From: Roseovarius sp.
GTDB lineage: Bacteria; Pseudomonadota; Alphaproteobacteria; Rhodobacterales; Rhodobacteraceae
NCBI GenBank assembly: GCA_014359765.1
Contig: JACIYT010000007.1
Coordinates: forward strand, 1 to 64,000
DNA length: 64,000 nucleotides
Reading direction: 5' to 3'
Below the pieces are notes generated by a model. That model made no database searches and was not told where the DNA came from. It saw only the letters and a list, made by a program, of their open reading frames with translations. Every line of letters starts with the position of its first letter. Position 1 is the first letter of the stretch. Below, piece after piece: positions 39,186 through 48,384 of the stretch. The translations under genes were made by a program, and so were the position numbers.

Positions 39186-39935
39186 TTGGAACTCGGACTG
39201 AAGGACAAGGTGGCGATCGTCACCGGATCGGGGCGCGGGATCGGGGCGGTGACGGCACGCGCGCTGGCCGAGGAAGGCGCGAAGGTCGTGATCACCGACA
39301 TCGACCCGCAGACCACCGAGGCCACCTGTGCCGCGCTCGAGGCCGATGGTCATGATGCGATCGGGGTGGTCTGCGATGTCACCGACATGGCCCTGGTCGA
39401 GACGATGGTCGCGCGCGCGGTGGCGGCCTTCGGCGGTGTCCACATCCTCGTGAACAACGCCGGCTTCCCGCGGGACAACTACATCACCCGGATGCCCGAA
39501 CAGGACTGGGATTCGGTCGTCGGGGTGATCCTGAAGGGCGCCTACAACTGTTCGCGCGCCGTCGTGCCGCATTTCATGGCGCAGAACTGGGGCCGCGTGA
39601 TCAACATCTCCTCGCGCGCCTATCTCGGCAATCCGGGGCAGACCAACTATGCGGCGGCCAAGGCCGGAATCCTCGGATTCACCCGGGCGCTGGGGATGGA
39701 ACAGGGCCGCTTCAACGTCACCGTGAACGCCATCGCCCCCGGCTTCATCGCCACCGAAATGATCGAGTCGCTGCCCAATTACGACCGGATCAGGACGCGC
39801 GCGTTGGCGATGAACACCGTGCCGCGCCTGGGCACCGAACGCGACATCGCCAACGGCGTGCTGTTCCTGGCCTCGGAGGCGGCGAGCTACATCTCGGGCG
39901 AGACGCTCCACATCACCGGGGGGCGTTATGGCTGA
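39186..39935 (+). CDS. Short-chain dehydrogenase/reductase, FabG-like
   Basis: An NAD(P)-dependent oxidoreductase of 249 residues. Cofactor motif TGSGRGIG near residue 13, NNAG near 90, catalytic serine in INISSRAY and the Tyr/Lys pair in TNYAAAKAG near 155. Asp at the end of strand 2 (ITDID) favours NAD. Start is a TTG at 39186 with AAAGGAG eight bases upstream. In this operon it would oxidise a hydroxyacyl-CoA or hydroxy acid intermediate. It overlaps the following gene by eight bases. Confidence 0.88.
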   Translation: MELGLKDKVAIVTGSGRGIGAVTARALAEEGAKVVITDIDPQTTEATCAALEADGHDAIGVVCDVTDMALVETMVARAVAAFGGVHILVNNAGFPRDNYITRMPEQDWDSVVGVILKGAYNCSRAVVPHFMAQNWGRVINISSRAYLGNPGQTNYAAAKAGILGFTRALGMEQGRFNVTVNAIAPGFIATEMIESLPNYDRIRTRALAMNTVPRLGTERDIANGVLFLASEAASYISGETLHITGGRYG

Positions 39936-41100
39936 GGCGATCCCGCCAGGCGACGGGATGCAGGGGGCGGAGGCCCGGATGCTGCGCGAGAGCATCCGCG
40001 GCTTTCTCGCGCGCGAGATGACCGAGGCGCGCATCGCCGAATGCGAGACCGCCGGCACGCTGCCCTGGGAGATGATCGGCGCGCTGCGCCAGTTCGGCTA
40101 CCTGGGCGGGCTCCTGCCCGAGACGGCGGGCGGTTTCGGGCTCGACTATCGCACCTGGGCGATGATGATGGAGGAGGCGGGCTATCGCTGGCTGTCGCTG
40201 CGGGTGCTGCTGAACACCGTCAACATCGTCGCCGGCCTGCTGCACCACCTCGGCGATGCGCGCCAGAAGGACAGGTGGCTCAAACCCGTGATGGCAGGCG
40301 AAATGCCCGTCTGGGTCGGCATCACCGAGCCCGACCACGGCTCGGATGTCGCCTCGGTGCGGACCCGCGCCGAGGACATGGGCGACCACTGGCGCATCAA
40401 CGGCAGCAAGCTCTGGACGACCAACGGCGTGCATGGCCGCGTCGGGATCCTGGTGGCGCGGACCTTCACCCGGGGCTGCGAGGGGGATCTGAGCCTGTTC
40501 ATCGTGGACCCCGGGGAAACCCGTTTCGAGGCCGCGCGCGTCGGCACCATGTTCATCAAGGCCACGGCGACCTCGCAGCTTGCCTTTCACGACGCGCGCG
40601 TGCCGAAGGAAAACCTTCTGGGGCCGGCGGGAAAGGGGCTCAGGGCGATCCTCACCGGGCTGAACTACGGGCGGCTCAATGTCGCGGCGGGGGCGGTCGG
40701 CGCGGCGCAGCGGGCGCTCGATCTGTCCACCGACTACGTGCGCACGCGCAAGCAGTTCGGCCAGGTGATCGGGCGATTCCAGCTGGTGCAGAAGCTGATC
40801 GTGGACATGACCGTGCGCACCGAGGCGGCCCGCGCGCTGACCGATCGCGCGGCGCAGGCGCTCGACGCGGGCCTGCCCGCGCGCAAGGAATGCTCGATCG
40901 CCAAGCTCTATGCCAGCGAGGCCGCGCATGAGGTGGCCTCGATGGCGCTGCAGGCGCATGGCGGGCTTGGCTATTCGACCGATTACCCGATCGAGCGGCT
41001 GTTTCGCGACACGCGCGGCGGGCTGATCCCCGAGGGCACGTCGGAAATCCAGACCCTGATCATCGGGCGCGAGATCCTCGGGATCTCGGCCTTCACATGA
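39928..41100 (+). CDS. Acyl-CoA dehydrogenase (first of three in the island)
   Basis: An FAD enzyme of 390 residues that introduces an alpha-beta double bond into an acyl-CoA. Signature ITEPDHGSDVASVRTRA near residue 132; the catalytic base is the glutamate of PEGTSEIQ near residue 370, and the helix-G position that is Glu in isovaleryl-CoA dehydrogenase is Gly here (NYGR). MCAD-type base placement is therefore expected. Closest in look to the crotonobetainyl/branched-chain group. Electron acceptor is presumably ETF. Confidence 0.9.
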   Translation: MAEAIPPGDGMQGAEARMLRESIRGFLAREMTEARIAECETAGTLPWEMIGALRQFGYLGGLLPETAGGFGLDYRTWAMMMEEAGYRWLSLRVLLNTVNIVAGLLHHLGDARQKDRWLKPVMAGEMPVWVGITEPDHGSDVASVRTRAEDMGDHWRINGSKLWTTNGVHGRVGILVARTFTRGCEGDLSLFIVDPGETRFEAARVGTMFIKATATSQLAFHDARVPKENLLGPAGKGLRAILTGLNYGRLNVAAGAVGAAQRALDLSTDYVRTRKQFGQVIGRFQLVQKLIVDMTVRTEAARALTDRAAQALDAGLPARKECSIAKLYASEAAHEVASMALQAHGGLGYSTDYPIERLFRDTRGGLIPEGTSEIQTLIIGREILGISAFT

Positions 41101-41110
41101 GGCGGCGCTC

Positions 41111-42631
41111 ATGGCGATGACCTTCCTGCAGGCGCTGCGGCTGAATGCGCGGCGCTTCCCGACACGGCCGGCGGTGATCTTCGAGGGCCGGGCCGAGAGC
41201 TACCCCGCCTTTCTCGACCGGGTGGAGCGGATGATGACCGTCCTCGCGCGGCGCGGCATCGGCCCCGGCGACAAGGTGGCGGTGATCTCGGAAAACCATC
41301 CCGATTTCCTCGCCGCCTATGTGGCGGTGACCGGCCTCGGCGCGATCCCGGCGCCGATCAACTACCGCATCTCCCCCACAGTCATGGCCGAGGTGGTGGC
41401 CCGCGCCGACAGCAAGGCGCTGCTGCTGGGGGAGGTGGCGGCCGAACATGTCGGGCTGTTTCGCGGCGTCGTGGCCGACATCATCGCCCTCGGCGAGGGG
41501 GCGGCAGGCGCGCCGGGGCTGGCGCGGCTGTCCGAACTGCTGGCGGCAACGCCGCCCGATCCGCCGCACGGCCAGGACGGCACGACCATCATGCTGCACA
41601 CATCGGGCACGACCGGCACCCCCAAGGGCCTGCTGCGGAGCCTGTTCGGCATGGAGCATCGCGCCATCGAACAGCGGTTCCGGCCCGATGACCGGGCGCT
41701 TGCGGCGCTGCCGATCTGCCTGTCGGCGGGCTGCACCTACACGCTCCTGCCGCTCTACCTGGGGGCCAGCATCTACCTGCTGCGCCGCTTCGACGCCGCC
41801 CTCGCCCTGCGGCTGATCGAGACGGAGAGGCTGACCGCCACCATGCTGCTGCCGGCCATGCTCCAGCGGATGGTCGAGACCGACGGATTTGCCAGCGCGG
41901 ACCTTTCGTCGCTGCGCACGCTCCAGTCGGGGGGCGGCGAGATGTATCCCGACCTCAAGCGCACCATGCTCGACAAGGTCGGCGACGCGCTCATGGTCTA
42001 TGCCGCCTCCAGCGAGGCGGGGCCCTATGCCAATCTCACCGCTGCCGAGCTGCGCCGCAACCTGACGGGCAATTGCGTGGGCCGGCCGTTCTTCGGGGTC
42101 GATCTGAAGATCCTCGACGATGACGGCAAAGAGGTGCCCCGGGGCGAGGTGGGCGAGATCTGCACCCGCAGCGAAAGCCGCTATGACGACTATTACAAGG
42201 ACCCGGAGATGACCGCGCAAACGCGGCGTGGCGACTACCTGACCGTGGGCGATCTGGGCCGGATCGACGCCGAGGGGCTGCTCTGGTTCACCGGCCGCAA
42301 GCGCGACATCATCAAGAGCGGCGGCATCAATGTCCACGCGCCCGAGATCGAGGAGGCGCTGGCCAGCCACCCGGCGATCGCCGAGGCGCATTGCATCGGC
42401 CTGCCCGATCCGCGCTGGACCGAGGCAATCTGCGCGGTGATCGTGCCCGCCCCCGGCGCCCGGCTGACCGTGGCCGAGGTGATGGCCCATGCCGAGGCGA
42501 GGCTCGAGCGATACAAGCGCCCCCGGCGCGTCGTGTTCATGCCGGCGGTGCCGCGCAACCTGACCGGCCGCGTGCTCAAGACCGAACTCAGGGAGGCGGT
42601 CCTTGCCCTGCCAGAGGAGGAGACCCGATGA
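41111..42631 (+). CDS. AMP-dependent acyl-CoA ligase-like protein with altered A10 motif
   Basis: An ANL-superfamily protein of 506 residues that would activate a carboxylic acid to its CoA thioester through an acyl-AMP. The P-loop is TIMLHTSGTTGTPKG near residue 160; the A8 hinge TGRKRDIIKSGGINVHAPEIE is near 400. The A10 motif, normally [ST]-G-K-x with the catalytic lysine, reads LTGRVLKTEL: arginine replaces the lysine. This could weaken or abolish adenylation while leaving thioesterification, unless the downstream lysine substitutes. It overlaps the MaoC gene by four bases. Confidence 0.88.
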   Translation: MAMTFLQALRLNARRFPTRPAVIFEGRAESYPAFLDRVERMMTVLARRGIGPGDKVAVISENHPDFLAAYVAVTGLGAIPAPINYRISPTVMAEVVARADSKALLLGEVAAEHVGLFRGVVADIIALGEGAAGAPGLARLSELLAATPPDPPHGQDGTTIMLHTSGTTGTPKGLLRSLFGMEHRAIEQRFRPDDRALAALPICLSAGCTYTLLPLYLGASIYLLRRFDAALALRLIETERLTATMLLPAMLQRMVETDGFASADLSSLRTLQSGGGEMYPDLKRTMLDKVGDALMVYAASSEAGPYANLTAAELRRNLTGNCVGRPFFGVDLKILDDDGKEVPRGEVGEICTRSESRYDDYYKDPEMTAQTRRGDYLTVGDLGRIDAEGLLWFTGRKRDIIKSGGINVHAPEIEEALASHPAIAEAHCIGLPDPRWTEAICAVIVPAPGARLTVAEVMAHAEARLERYKRPRRVVFMPAVPRNLTGRVLKTELREAVLALPEEETR

Positions 42632-43125
42632 TGACCCGACCCGATCTTTCGGCCCTGCAGGGCCGGCAGCTCTACTGGGAGGACCTGGATGAAGGCGCGT
42701 GCTTCGACAGCCCCACCCGCACCATCACCGAGGCCGACGTGACGAATTTCGCCTGCCTGTCGGGCGATTTCAACCGGCTGCATGTCGATGCGGCCTTTGC
42801 CGCCGGTTCGGCCTTCGGGCAGCGCATCGCGCACGGGCTTCTGGTGGTGTCGGTGATGTCGGGGCTGAGCACGCGGATGCTGCTCAATACCTTTCTCGAG
42901 CCCTCCTTGCTGGGGCTTCTCGACATGCAGTGCCGGTTTCCCCGGCCCACCTTCATCGGCGACACGATCGGCCTGCGCGTCACCCTCGCCGAAAAGCGCG
43001 TCACATCAAAGCCCGGGCGCGGCATCCTGACCTTCCGGCGCGAGGCGGTCAACCAGCGCGACGAGATCGTGGTGGAAGGGGTCTGGAAACTGCTCGTGCG
43101 GCGGCGGCCGGGGCAGGATGGCTGA
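42628..43125 (+). CDS. MaoC-like (R)-specific enoyl-CoA hydratase
   Basis: A hot-dog-fold protein of 165 residues. The hydratase motif with catalytic Asp and His is SGDFNRLHVDAAFA, followed by FGQRIAHGLLVVSVMSGL. It would add water to an enoyl-CoA, giving an R-hydroxyacyl-CoA, or dehydrate such a compound, as mesaconyl-CoA hydratase does. Start at 42628 overlaps the ligase stop (ATGA). Confidence 0.88.
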   Translation: MMTRPDLSALQGRQLYWEDLDEGACFDSPTRTITEADVTNFACLSGDFNRLHVDAAFAAGSAFGQRIAHGLLVVSVMSGLSTRMLLNTFLEPSLLGLLDMQCRFPRPTFIGDTIGLRVTLAEKRVTSKPGRGILTFRREAVNQRDEIVVEGVWKLLVRRRPGQDG

Positions 43126-45241
43126 GGCGATGCCCCTCCTGACCGATGCCGGTTTTCCGGATCTGTCACGGCTCGTCTCGCCCCGCAGCGTGGCGATCCT
43201 GGGGGCGAGCGAGCGCGCCGGCAGCGTGGGCCGCGACACGCTCGTCAACCTGGCCGAACATTCCGCCTTCGAGGGTGCGATATTTCCGGTCAATCCCGGC
43301 CGGGAGACGGTCCTGGGGCTCCGCGCCTATCCCGCGATTGCCGCCCTGCCCGGGCCGGTCGATGTCGCGGTGCTGTGCCTGCCGGCCGCGGCGGTGATCC
43401 CGGCGCTGCACGAATGCGCGGCGGCGGGCACCCGGTTCGCGGTGGTCTTCACCTCGGGCTTTGCCGAGACCGGCGCCGAAGGCCGGGCCGCCGAGGCGGA
43501 AATGGCCGCGATCGCGCGCCGGTCGGGAATGCGCATCTACGGTCCGAACTCGCCGGGGCTGAGCAATATCAACCGCCGCCTCGGGCTGACCTTCTCGCCG
43601 GTATTCAAGGACGACCGGCTGGGGGGCGGCATCGGGCTCGTGACCCAGGGCGGCGGGCTTGGCCGCGCCTTCATCCAGGCGAGCGAGCGCGGCATCGGCA
43701 CTGGCCTGTGGTGCTCCACCGGGAACGAGGCCGACCTGACCATGGCCGATTTCGTGCATCACATGGTCAACGATCCGGATATCGCGGTGATCGCGCTGCT
43801 GGCCGAGGGTTTCCGCGACGGGCCGCGCTTTCTGGCCGCCGCCCGCGCCGCCGCCCGCGCGGGCAAGCCCGTGGTGGCGCTCAAGGTCGGCAAGTCCGAT
43901 TACGGCGTGGCCGCCACCCGCTCGCACACCGCGGCGCTGGCAGGATCGGCGGCGGTCACCTCGGCGCTGTTTCGCCAGCACGGCATCGTGGAGGTGGACG
44001 ACCTCGACGAGCTGATCGACACGGCGGCCCTGTTCGCGCGCGCGGGGCTCGCGCCGCGCCGCGGGATCTGTGTCTATTCCTTCTCGGGCGGCACCGCCGC
44101 GCTGGCCGCCGACATGCTGGGCAGCGCCGGGCTGAGGCTTGCCGATCTGGCCCCCGGAACCCGCGCGGGGCTGGGCGCGCTGGCCCCATCCTACGCGGCG
44201 ATCTCGAACCCGGTGGACCTGACCACCGAGGTCTTTTCCAGCGACACGCTCAACCGCGACTGCCTGTCGCTGGTGGCGCGCGATCCCGGCACCGATGTGA
44301 TCGTGCTGCCAGTGCCGGCGGATTACGGCCCGATCACCGACCGGCTGGCCAGGGATATCGCCGCGCTGGCACCGGACAGCCCGGCGCTGATGCTGCCGGT
44401 CTGGATGAGCGGCCATCGCGCCCGCGGCCATGCCCTGCTCAACGAGGCCGGGCTCGCGCCCTTTCGCAGCCTCGGCAAGGCGTTGACGGCGCTTTCGCGG
44501 CTGATCTGGCGCGGCAACTGGCGCCCCGGCGCCGAGACCGCCCCGCCGGCCCTGCCCGGACTGCCTGACGGCGACCTCGACGAGGCCACGGCCAAGGCGG
44601 TGCTGGCCCGGCTCGGCCTCGCCGTTCCCGAGGGGCGCGTCGTCGAGGACCCCGGGGCCGCGCAGGAGGCGGCGCGCGCAATCGGCTTTCCGGTGGTGCT
44701 CAAGGCGCTCGTGCCCGGCCTCCTGCACAAGACCGAGGCCGGGGCCGTGGCGGTCGGGCTGGCGGATGCCGATGCGCTGGAGGCCGCCTGGCAACGGATG
44801 GACGCGGCCCTGGCCGCGCGGGGCCACGCGCTGCTGCGGGCACTCGTCGAGCGGATGGAGACCGGCCCCGGCGTGGAGGTCATGGCGGGGCTGCACCACG
44901 ATCCGGTTTTCGGCCCGGTGGTGAGCTTTGGTCTCGGCGGGGTGATGGTCGAGGCGCTCGGCGACGTGACGCATCGCGCCGCCCCCTTCGGGCGCGACGA
45001 GGCGCGCGCCATGATCGACGAGATTCGCGGGCGCGCCCTGCTGGGGCCGCTGCGCGGACAGCCCGGCGCCGATCTGGACGCGCTGGCCGATCTGCTGGTG
45101 ACGCTGGCGGCACTCGGCGCGCGCGGCGACATCGCGGAAATGGATCTCAACCCGGTGCGCGCGGGACCGGGCGGCGCCAGGGTGCTGGACGCGGTGATCC
45201 TGCGCGCGGCGACCGACAGTCAGGGAAAGGAACGGCCATGA
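43118..45241 (+). CDS. NDP-forming acyl-CoA synthetase (fused alpha-beta)
   Basis: A protein of 707 residues related to ADP-forming acetyl-CoA synthetase and succinyl-CoA synthetase. Residues ~15-135 are the CoA-binding Rossmann domain (SVAILGASERAGSVGRD), the following domains include SHTAALAGS near residue 275 with the histidine expected to be phosphorylated, and the C-terminal ~220 residues are ATP-grasp (FPVVLKALVPGLLHKTEAGAV). There is no GNAT domain, so it is not a Pat-type protein acetyltransferase. It could activate an acid cheaply or recover ATP from a product CoA thioester. Confidence 0.87.
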   Translation: MAEAMPLLTDAGFPDLSRLVSPRSVAILGASERAGSVGRDTLVNLAEHSAFEGAIFPVNPGRETVLGLRAYPAIAALPGPVDVAVLCLPAAAVIPALHECAAAGTRFAVVFTSGFAETGAEGRAAEAEMAAIARRSGMRIYGPNSPGLSNINRRLGLTFSPVFKDDRLGGGIGLVTQGGGLGRAFIQASERGIGTGLWCSTGNEADLTMADFVHHMVNDPDIAVIALLAEGFRDGPRFLAAARAAARAGKPVVALKVGKSDYGVAATRSHTAALAGSAAVTSALFRQHGIVEVDDLDELIDTAALFARAGLAPRRGICVYSFSGGTAALAADMLGSAGLRLADLAPGTRAGLGALAPSYAAISNPVDLTTEVFSSDTLNRDCLSLVARDPGTDVIVLPVPADYGPITDRLARDIAALAPDSPALMLPVWMSGHRARGHALLNEAGLAPFRSLGKALTALSRLIWRGNWRPGAETAPPALPGLPDGDLDEATAKAVLARLGLAVPEGRVVEDPGAAQEAARAIGFPVVLKALVPGLLHKTEAGAVAVGLADADALEAAWQRMDAALAARGHALLRALVERMETGPGVEVMAGLHHDPVFGPVVSFGLGGVMVEALGDVTHRAAPFGRDEARAMIDEIRGRALLGPLRGQPGADLDALADLLVTLAALGARGDIAEMDLNPVRAGPGGARVLDAVILRAATDSQGKERP

Positions 45242-46059
45242 CGATCAGGACGGAAATCGGCTTTACCACGCGCGACCGCATCTTCGTGCGCGGGCGTGAC
45301 CTCGCCGGGGAGATCCTCGGCAAGATGGATTTCATCGACATGATATTCTTCACCGCGACGGGGCGCGAACCCGATCCGCGCACCCGCGCCATGGCCGACG
45401 CGATCATCGTCACCGCCACCGATCACGGCCTCACCCCGAGCGCGATCGCCGCGCGCATGACGATTCTCGGTGCGCCCGAATCGCTGCAAGGCGCGGTGGC
45501 CGCGGGGCTGCTGGGGGCGGGGAACCATTTTCTCGGAACCATGCAGAACGCCGCCGCTTTCACCCGCGACGAGATCGGCGCGCTGAGTGAGGCGGATGAC
45601 GACGCAGCCTATGCCGCGCGCGCGCGCGAGGTGGTGCGCGCCTTTCGCGCCGCGCGGCGCATCGTGCCGGGCATCGGCCATCCGATCCATGTCGCGGGCG
45701 ATCCCCGCACGCCGGTGCTGCGCCGGATCGCGGCCGGGAACGGCTTCGACGGGCGGCACTGGCGGTTCATGGCGGCGGTCGAGACCGCGGCGCAGGCCGA
45801 ATATGGCCGCCTTCTGCCCATCAACGCCGCCGGGGCGGTCGGGGCCACGGTCTCGGACATGGGGCTCGCGCCGGTCTGGGCGCGGGCCTTCGCGCTGATC
45901 GGCCGGTCGGCCGGGCTTCTGGCGCATCTGATGGAGGAGGCGGAGAACCCGCAGGGCCAGAAGATCTGGGACATGATCCTCGAACAGGACGATTCGGCGG
46001 AACGTGCCGGCATCAGCGATCCGGCCCGCGCCCCCGGCATGAAGGGAGATACGAAATGA
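45238..46059 (+). CDS. Citryl-CoA lyase-like enzyme (short citrate-synthase fold)
   Basis: A protein of 273 residues corresponding to the catalytic core of citrate synthase without the N-terminal region. Two active-site histidines can be aligned: in GAGNHFLGTM near residue 100, and in PGIGHPIH near residue 145 (citrate synthase GFGHR). Proteins like this are annotated as citryl-CoA lyase: they split a citryl-CoA-type thioester into acetyl- or acyl-CoA and a 2-oxo acid. In the island this is the likely carbon-carbon cleavage step. It overlaps the CoA-transferase start by four bases. Confidence 0.8.
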   Translation: MTIRTEIGFTTRDRIFVRGRDLAGEILGKMDFIDMIFFTATGREPDPRTRAMADAIIVTATDHGLTPSAIAARMTILGAPESLQGAVAAGLLGAGNHFLGTMQNAAAFTRDEIGALSEADDDAAYAARAREVVRAFRAARRIVPGIGHPIHVAGDPRTPVLRRIAAGNGFDGRHWRFMAAVETAAQAEYGRLLPINAAGAVGATVSDMGLAPVWARAFALIGRSAGLLAHLMEEAENPQGQKIWDMILEQDDSAERAGISDPARAPGMKGDTK

Positions 46060-47177
46060 CCACTGCCGCAGCCCCGCTTGCCGGCCTTCGCGTGCTCGAC
46101 CTGACCGAGCTGCTGCCCGGGCCCTTCGCCACCCAGCAACTGGTCGAGATGGGCGCCGAGGTCATCAAGGTCGAGCGCCCCGGCGGCGATGCCGCGCGGG
46201 TCCTGTTCCCCGGTCTCTTCGCGGCGGTGAACCGCGGCAAGAAGAGCATCACGCTGAACCTCAAGGACGCGGCCGACCGCGCCTCCCTCGTCCGCCTCGC
46301 GCAAAAGGCCGATGTGGTGATCGAGGGCTACCGGCCGGGCGTCGCCGCGCGGCTCGGCATCGACCACGCGACGCTGTCGCGGCTCAACCCCGGCCTCGTC
46401 TATTGTTCGCTCAGCGGCTACGGCCAGACCGGGCCGGCCCGCGACTGGCCCGGGCACGACCTGAATTATGCCGCGATGGCGGGCGCGGCGGGGATCTCGG
46501 GGGCGCCCGACGGCCCGCCCGAATACACCACCGGGGTGCCGATCGGCGATCTGTCGGCGGCGATGTATGCGATCGTCACGATCCTCGCGGCGCTGCGCGC
46601 GCGCGACGCCACCGGGCAGGGCCAGTATCTCGACGTGGCGATCACCGACGCGCTGACGAGCTGGGTCGGCCCGCGCCTGGGCATGTGGGACGCCGCCCGG
46701 CGCGACGGGCGCACGATCACCAAGGCCGACATCCTGCGCCGCGCCGCCTATGGCATCTTCGAGACCGCCGATGGCAGATACATCACCATCGGCGCGATCG
46801 AGACGCATTTCTTTCGCAGCCTGATCCGGGCCACCGGCATGACCGGGTTCGACGATCCGGCGCTCGATGATTTCGCCGCCCGCACGGCGCATACGGACGC
46901 GATCCGCGACGCCCTCGCGCCGCTGATCGCCGCCCGGCCCTATGACCATTGGGCGCGCGTCTTCGAGGCCGAGGACGTGCCCTTTGCCCCGGTCAACGCG
47001 CTGGAGGATCTGGCCCGCGATGCGCATCTGAAGGCCCGCGCCATGGTGCACGAGATCGGCGGGGCGCAGGTGATCGCCTTTCCCGTGCCGATGGCCGGCA
47101 TCGGCGCGCCGGCCAGCGACGTGCCCGCCCCGGGCGCCCACCAGGCCGAGATCCTCGGCCCGGACGCGGAGGCGTGA
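46056..47177 (+). CDS. Family III CoA-transferase (CaiB/BaiF), first copy
   Basis: A protein of 373 residues that moves CoA from one acyl-CoA to a free acid through an aspartyl-CoA intermediate. The catalytic Asp is in GVPIGDLSAAMYA near residue 165; the N-terminus LAGLRVLDLTELLPGPFATQ and KVERPGGD are typical. Its place directly after the citryl-CoA-lyase-like gene suggests that it charges the substrate that enzyme cleaves. Confidence 0.9.
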   Translation: MTTAAAPLAGLRVLDLTELLPGPFATQQLVEMGAEVIKVERPGGDAARVLFPGLFAAVNRGKKSITLNLKDAADRASLVRLAQKADVVIEGYRPGVAARLGIDHATLSRLNPGLVYCSLSGYGQTGPARDWPGHDLNYAAMAGAAGISGAPDGPPEYTTGVPIGDLSAAMYAIVTILAALRARDATGQGQYLDVAITDALTSWVGPRLGMWDAARRDGRTITKADILRRAAYGIFETADGRYITIGAIETHFFRSLIRATGMTGFDDPALDDFAARTAHTDAIRDALAPLIAARPYDHWARVFEAEDVPFAPVNALEDLARDAHLKARAMVHEIGGAQVIAFPVPMAGIGAPASDVPAPGAHQAEILGPDAEA

Positions 47178-47183
47178 GGGGCG

Positions 47184-48338
47184 ATGCAGTTCACGCTGGA
47201 AGACTGGCAGGAAACCGCGCGGCGCAGCTTTCGCCGCTATCTCGATGCCGAGGTGGCGCCGCTGGTCGAGGATCATGAGGATGCCCATCGCCCACCGCCG
47301 CCCGAAATCCTGCGCAAGATGGCGGCGTTCGGCCTGCTGGGCGGCCTCCTGCCCGAGGAAGAGGGCGGCGCGGGGCTCGACTATCTGACCTATTGCACCC
47401 TTTTGTGCGAGCTCTCGCAGGTCTGGCCGTCGCTGCGCAGCATCGTCAGCACCTCCAATCTGGTGCTGATGATCCTCGCCCGGCACGGCACCCCCGAACA
47501 GCGGGAAAGGTGGCTCGGCGATCTCGTCTCGGGCCGCAAGACCGCCTTCTTCGCGCTGACCGAACCGAATGTCGGCTCGGATGCCAGCAATGTCGAGACC
47601 CGCGCCGGGCGCGACGGCGCGGGGTGGCGGATGCGTGGGCGCAAGCTCTATATTTCCAACGGGCCGGGGGCCGATCTCGGCGTGGTCTTCGCCCGCACCA
47701 CAGGCGGGGCGCGGGCCGGGGTCTCGGCCTTCGTGGTCGAGGCGGGAGCGCCCGGGTTCTCGGCCCGCGAGGTGCGCAGCATGGGTATGAATTCCTGCCC
47801 GCTGGGCGAATTGCTGTTCGAGGACGTGGCGCTTGCGGGTGATCACCTGATCGGCACCGAGGGCGAGGCCTTTGCCATCGCCAAGCATTACCTGAACGTG
47901 GGCCGCTGTTTCGTCTCCTTCACCTGCCTCGGCCTCTCGATCGCCGCCTATGAGGCGGCACTGCGCCATGCCGGCATTCGCGAGCAGTTCGGCCGCAGGA
48001 TCGGCGGTTTCCAGCTGGTGCAGCAGATGATCGCCGACATGATGACCCGCGTGGAGACCTCGCGGCTGCTGGCCTGCCGGGCGGCTGACGCGCTGGACCG
48101 GGGGGCGCCCGACCGCGCCCGCGCCTGCTCGATGGCCAAGCGCCACAATTCCGAAGCGGCGCTGCGGGTCTGCGAAACGGCTCTGCAGGTGCATGGCGGG
48201 GCGGGCTATACGCGCGATTTCCCGGTCGAGCGGTATTATCGCGACGTGCGCCACCTCACCATCGCCGAGGGCACCAACGAGATTCAGGCGCTGCTTCTGG
48301 CGCAGGGCGCGCTCGGCATATCGGCGCTGCGCGGCTGA
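47184..48338 (+). CDS. Acyl-CoA dehydrogenase (second)
   Basis: An FAD enzyme of 384 residues, last gene of the plus-strand catabolic operon. Signature ALTEPNVGSDASNVETRAGR near residue 128; the catalytic glutamate is in AEGTNEIQ near residue 365, and the helix-G position is Gly (NVGR), as in MCAD-type enzymes. N-terminal region resembles glutaryl/crotonobetainyl-CoA dehydrogenase relatives. It lies six bases after the CoA-transferase and ends 46 bases before the convergent second CoA-transferase gene. Confidence 0.9.
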   Translation: MQFTLEDWQETARRSFRRYLDAEVAPLVEDHEDAHRPPPPEILRKMAAFGLLGGLLPEEEGGAGLDYLTYCTLLCELSQVWPSLRSIVSTSNLVLMILARHGTPEQRERWLGDLVSGRKTAFFALTEPNVGSDASNVETRAGRDGAGWRMRGRKLYISNGPGADLGVVFARTTGGARAGVSAFVVEAGAPGFSAREVRSMGMNSCPLGELLFEDVALAGDHLIGTEGEAFAIAKHYLNVGRCFVSFTCLGLSIAAYEAALRHAGIREQFGRRIGGFQLVQQMIADMMTRVETSRLLACRAADALDRGAPDRARACSMAKRHNSEAALRVCETALQVHGGAGYTRDFPVERYYRDVRHLTIAEGTNEIQALLLAQGALGISALRG

Positions 48339-48384
48339 GCGGGGCCAGCCCGCGCGCCGCACAGCGCAGGGGGCAGGAGGCCGA

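Noticed and set aside
36195-40058. Minus-strand open frame of nearly 1,300 codons opposite the TRAP operon
   Set aside because: Antisense to dctP, dctQ, dctM and the SDR, all well supported; low-complexity His/Asp/Gly composition.
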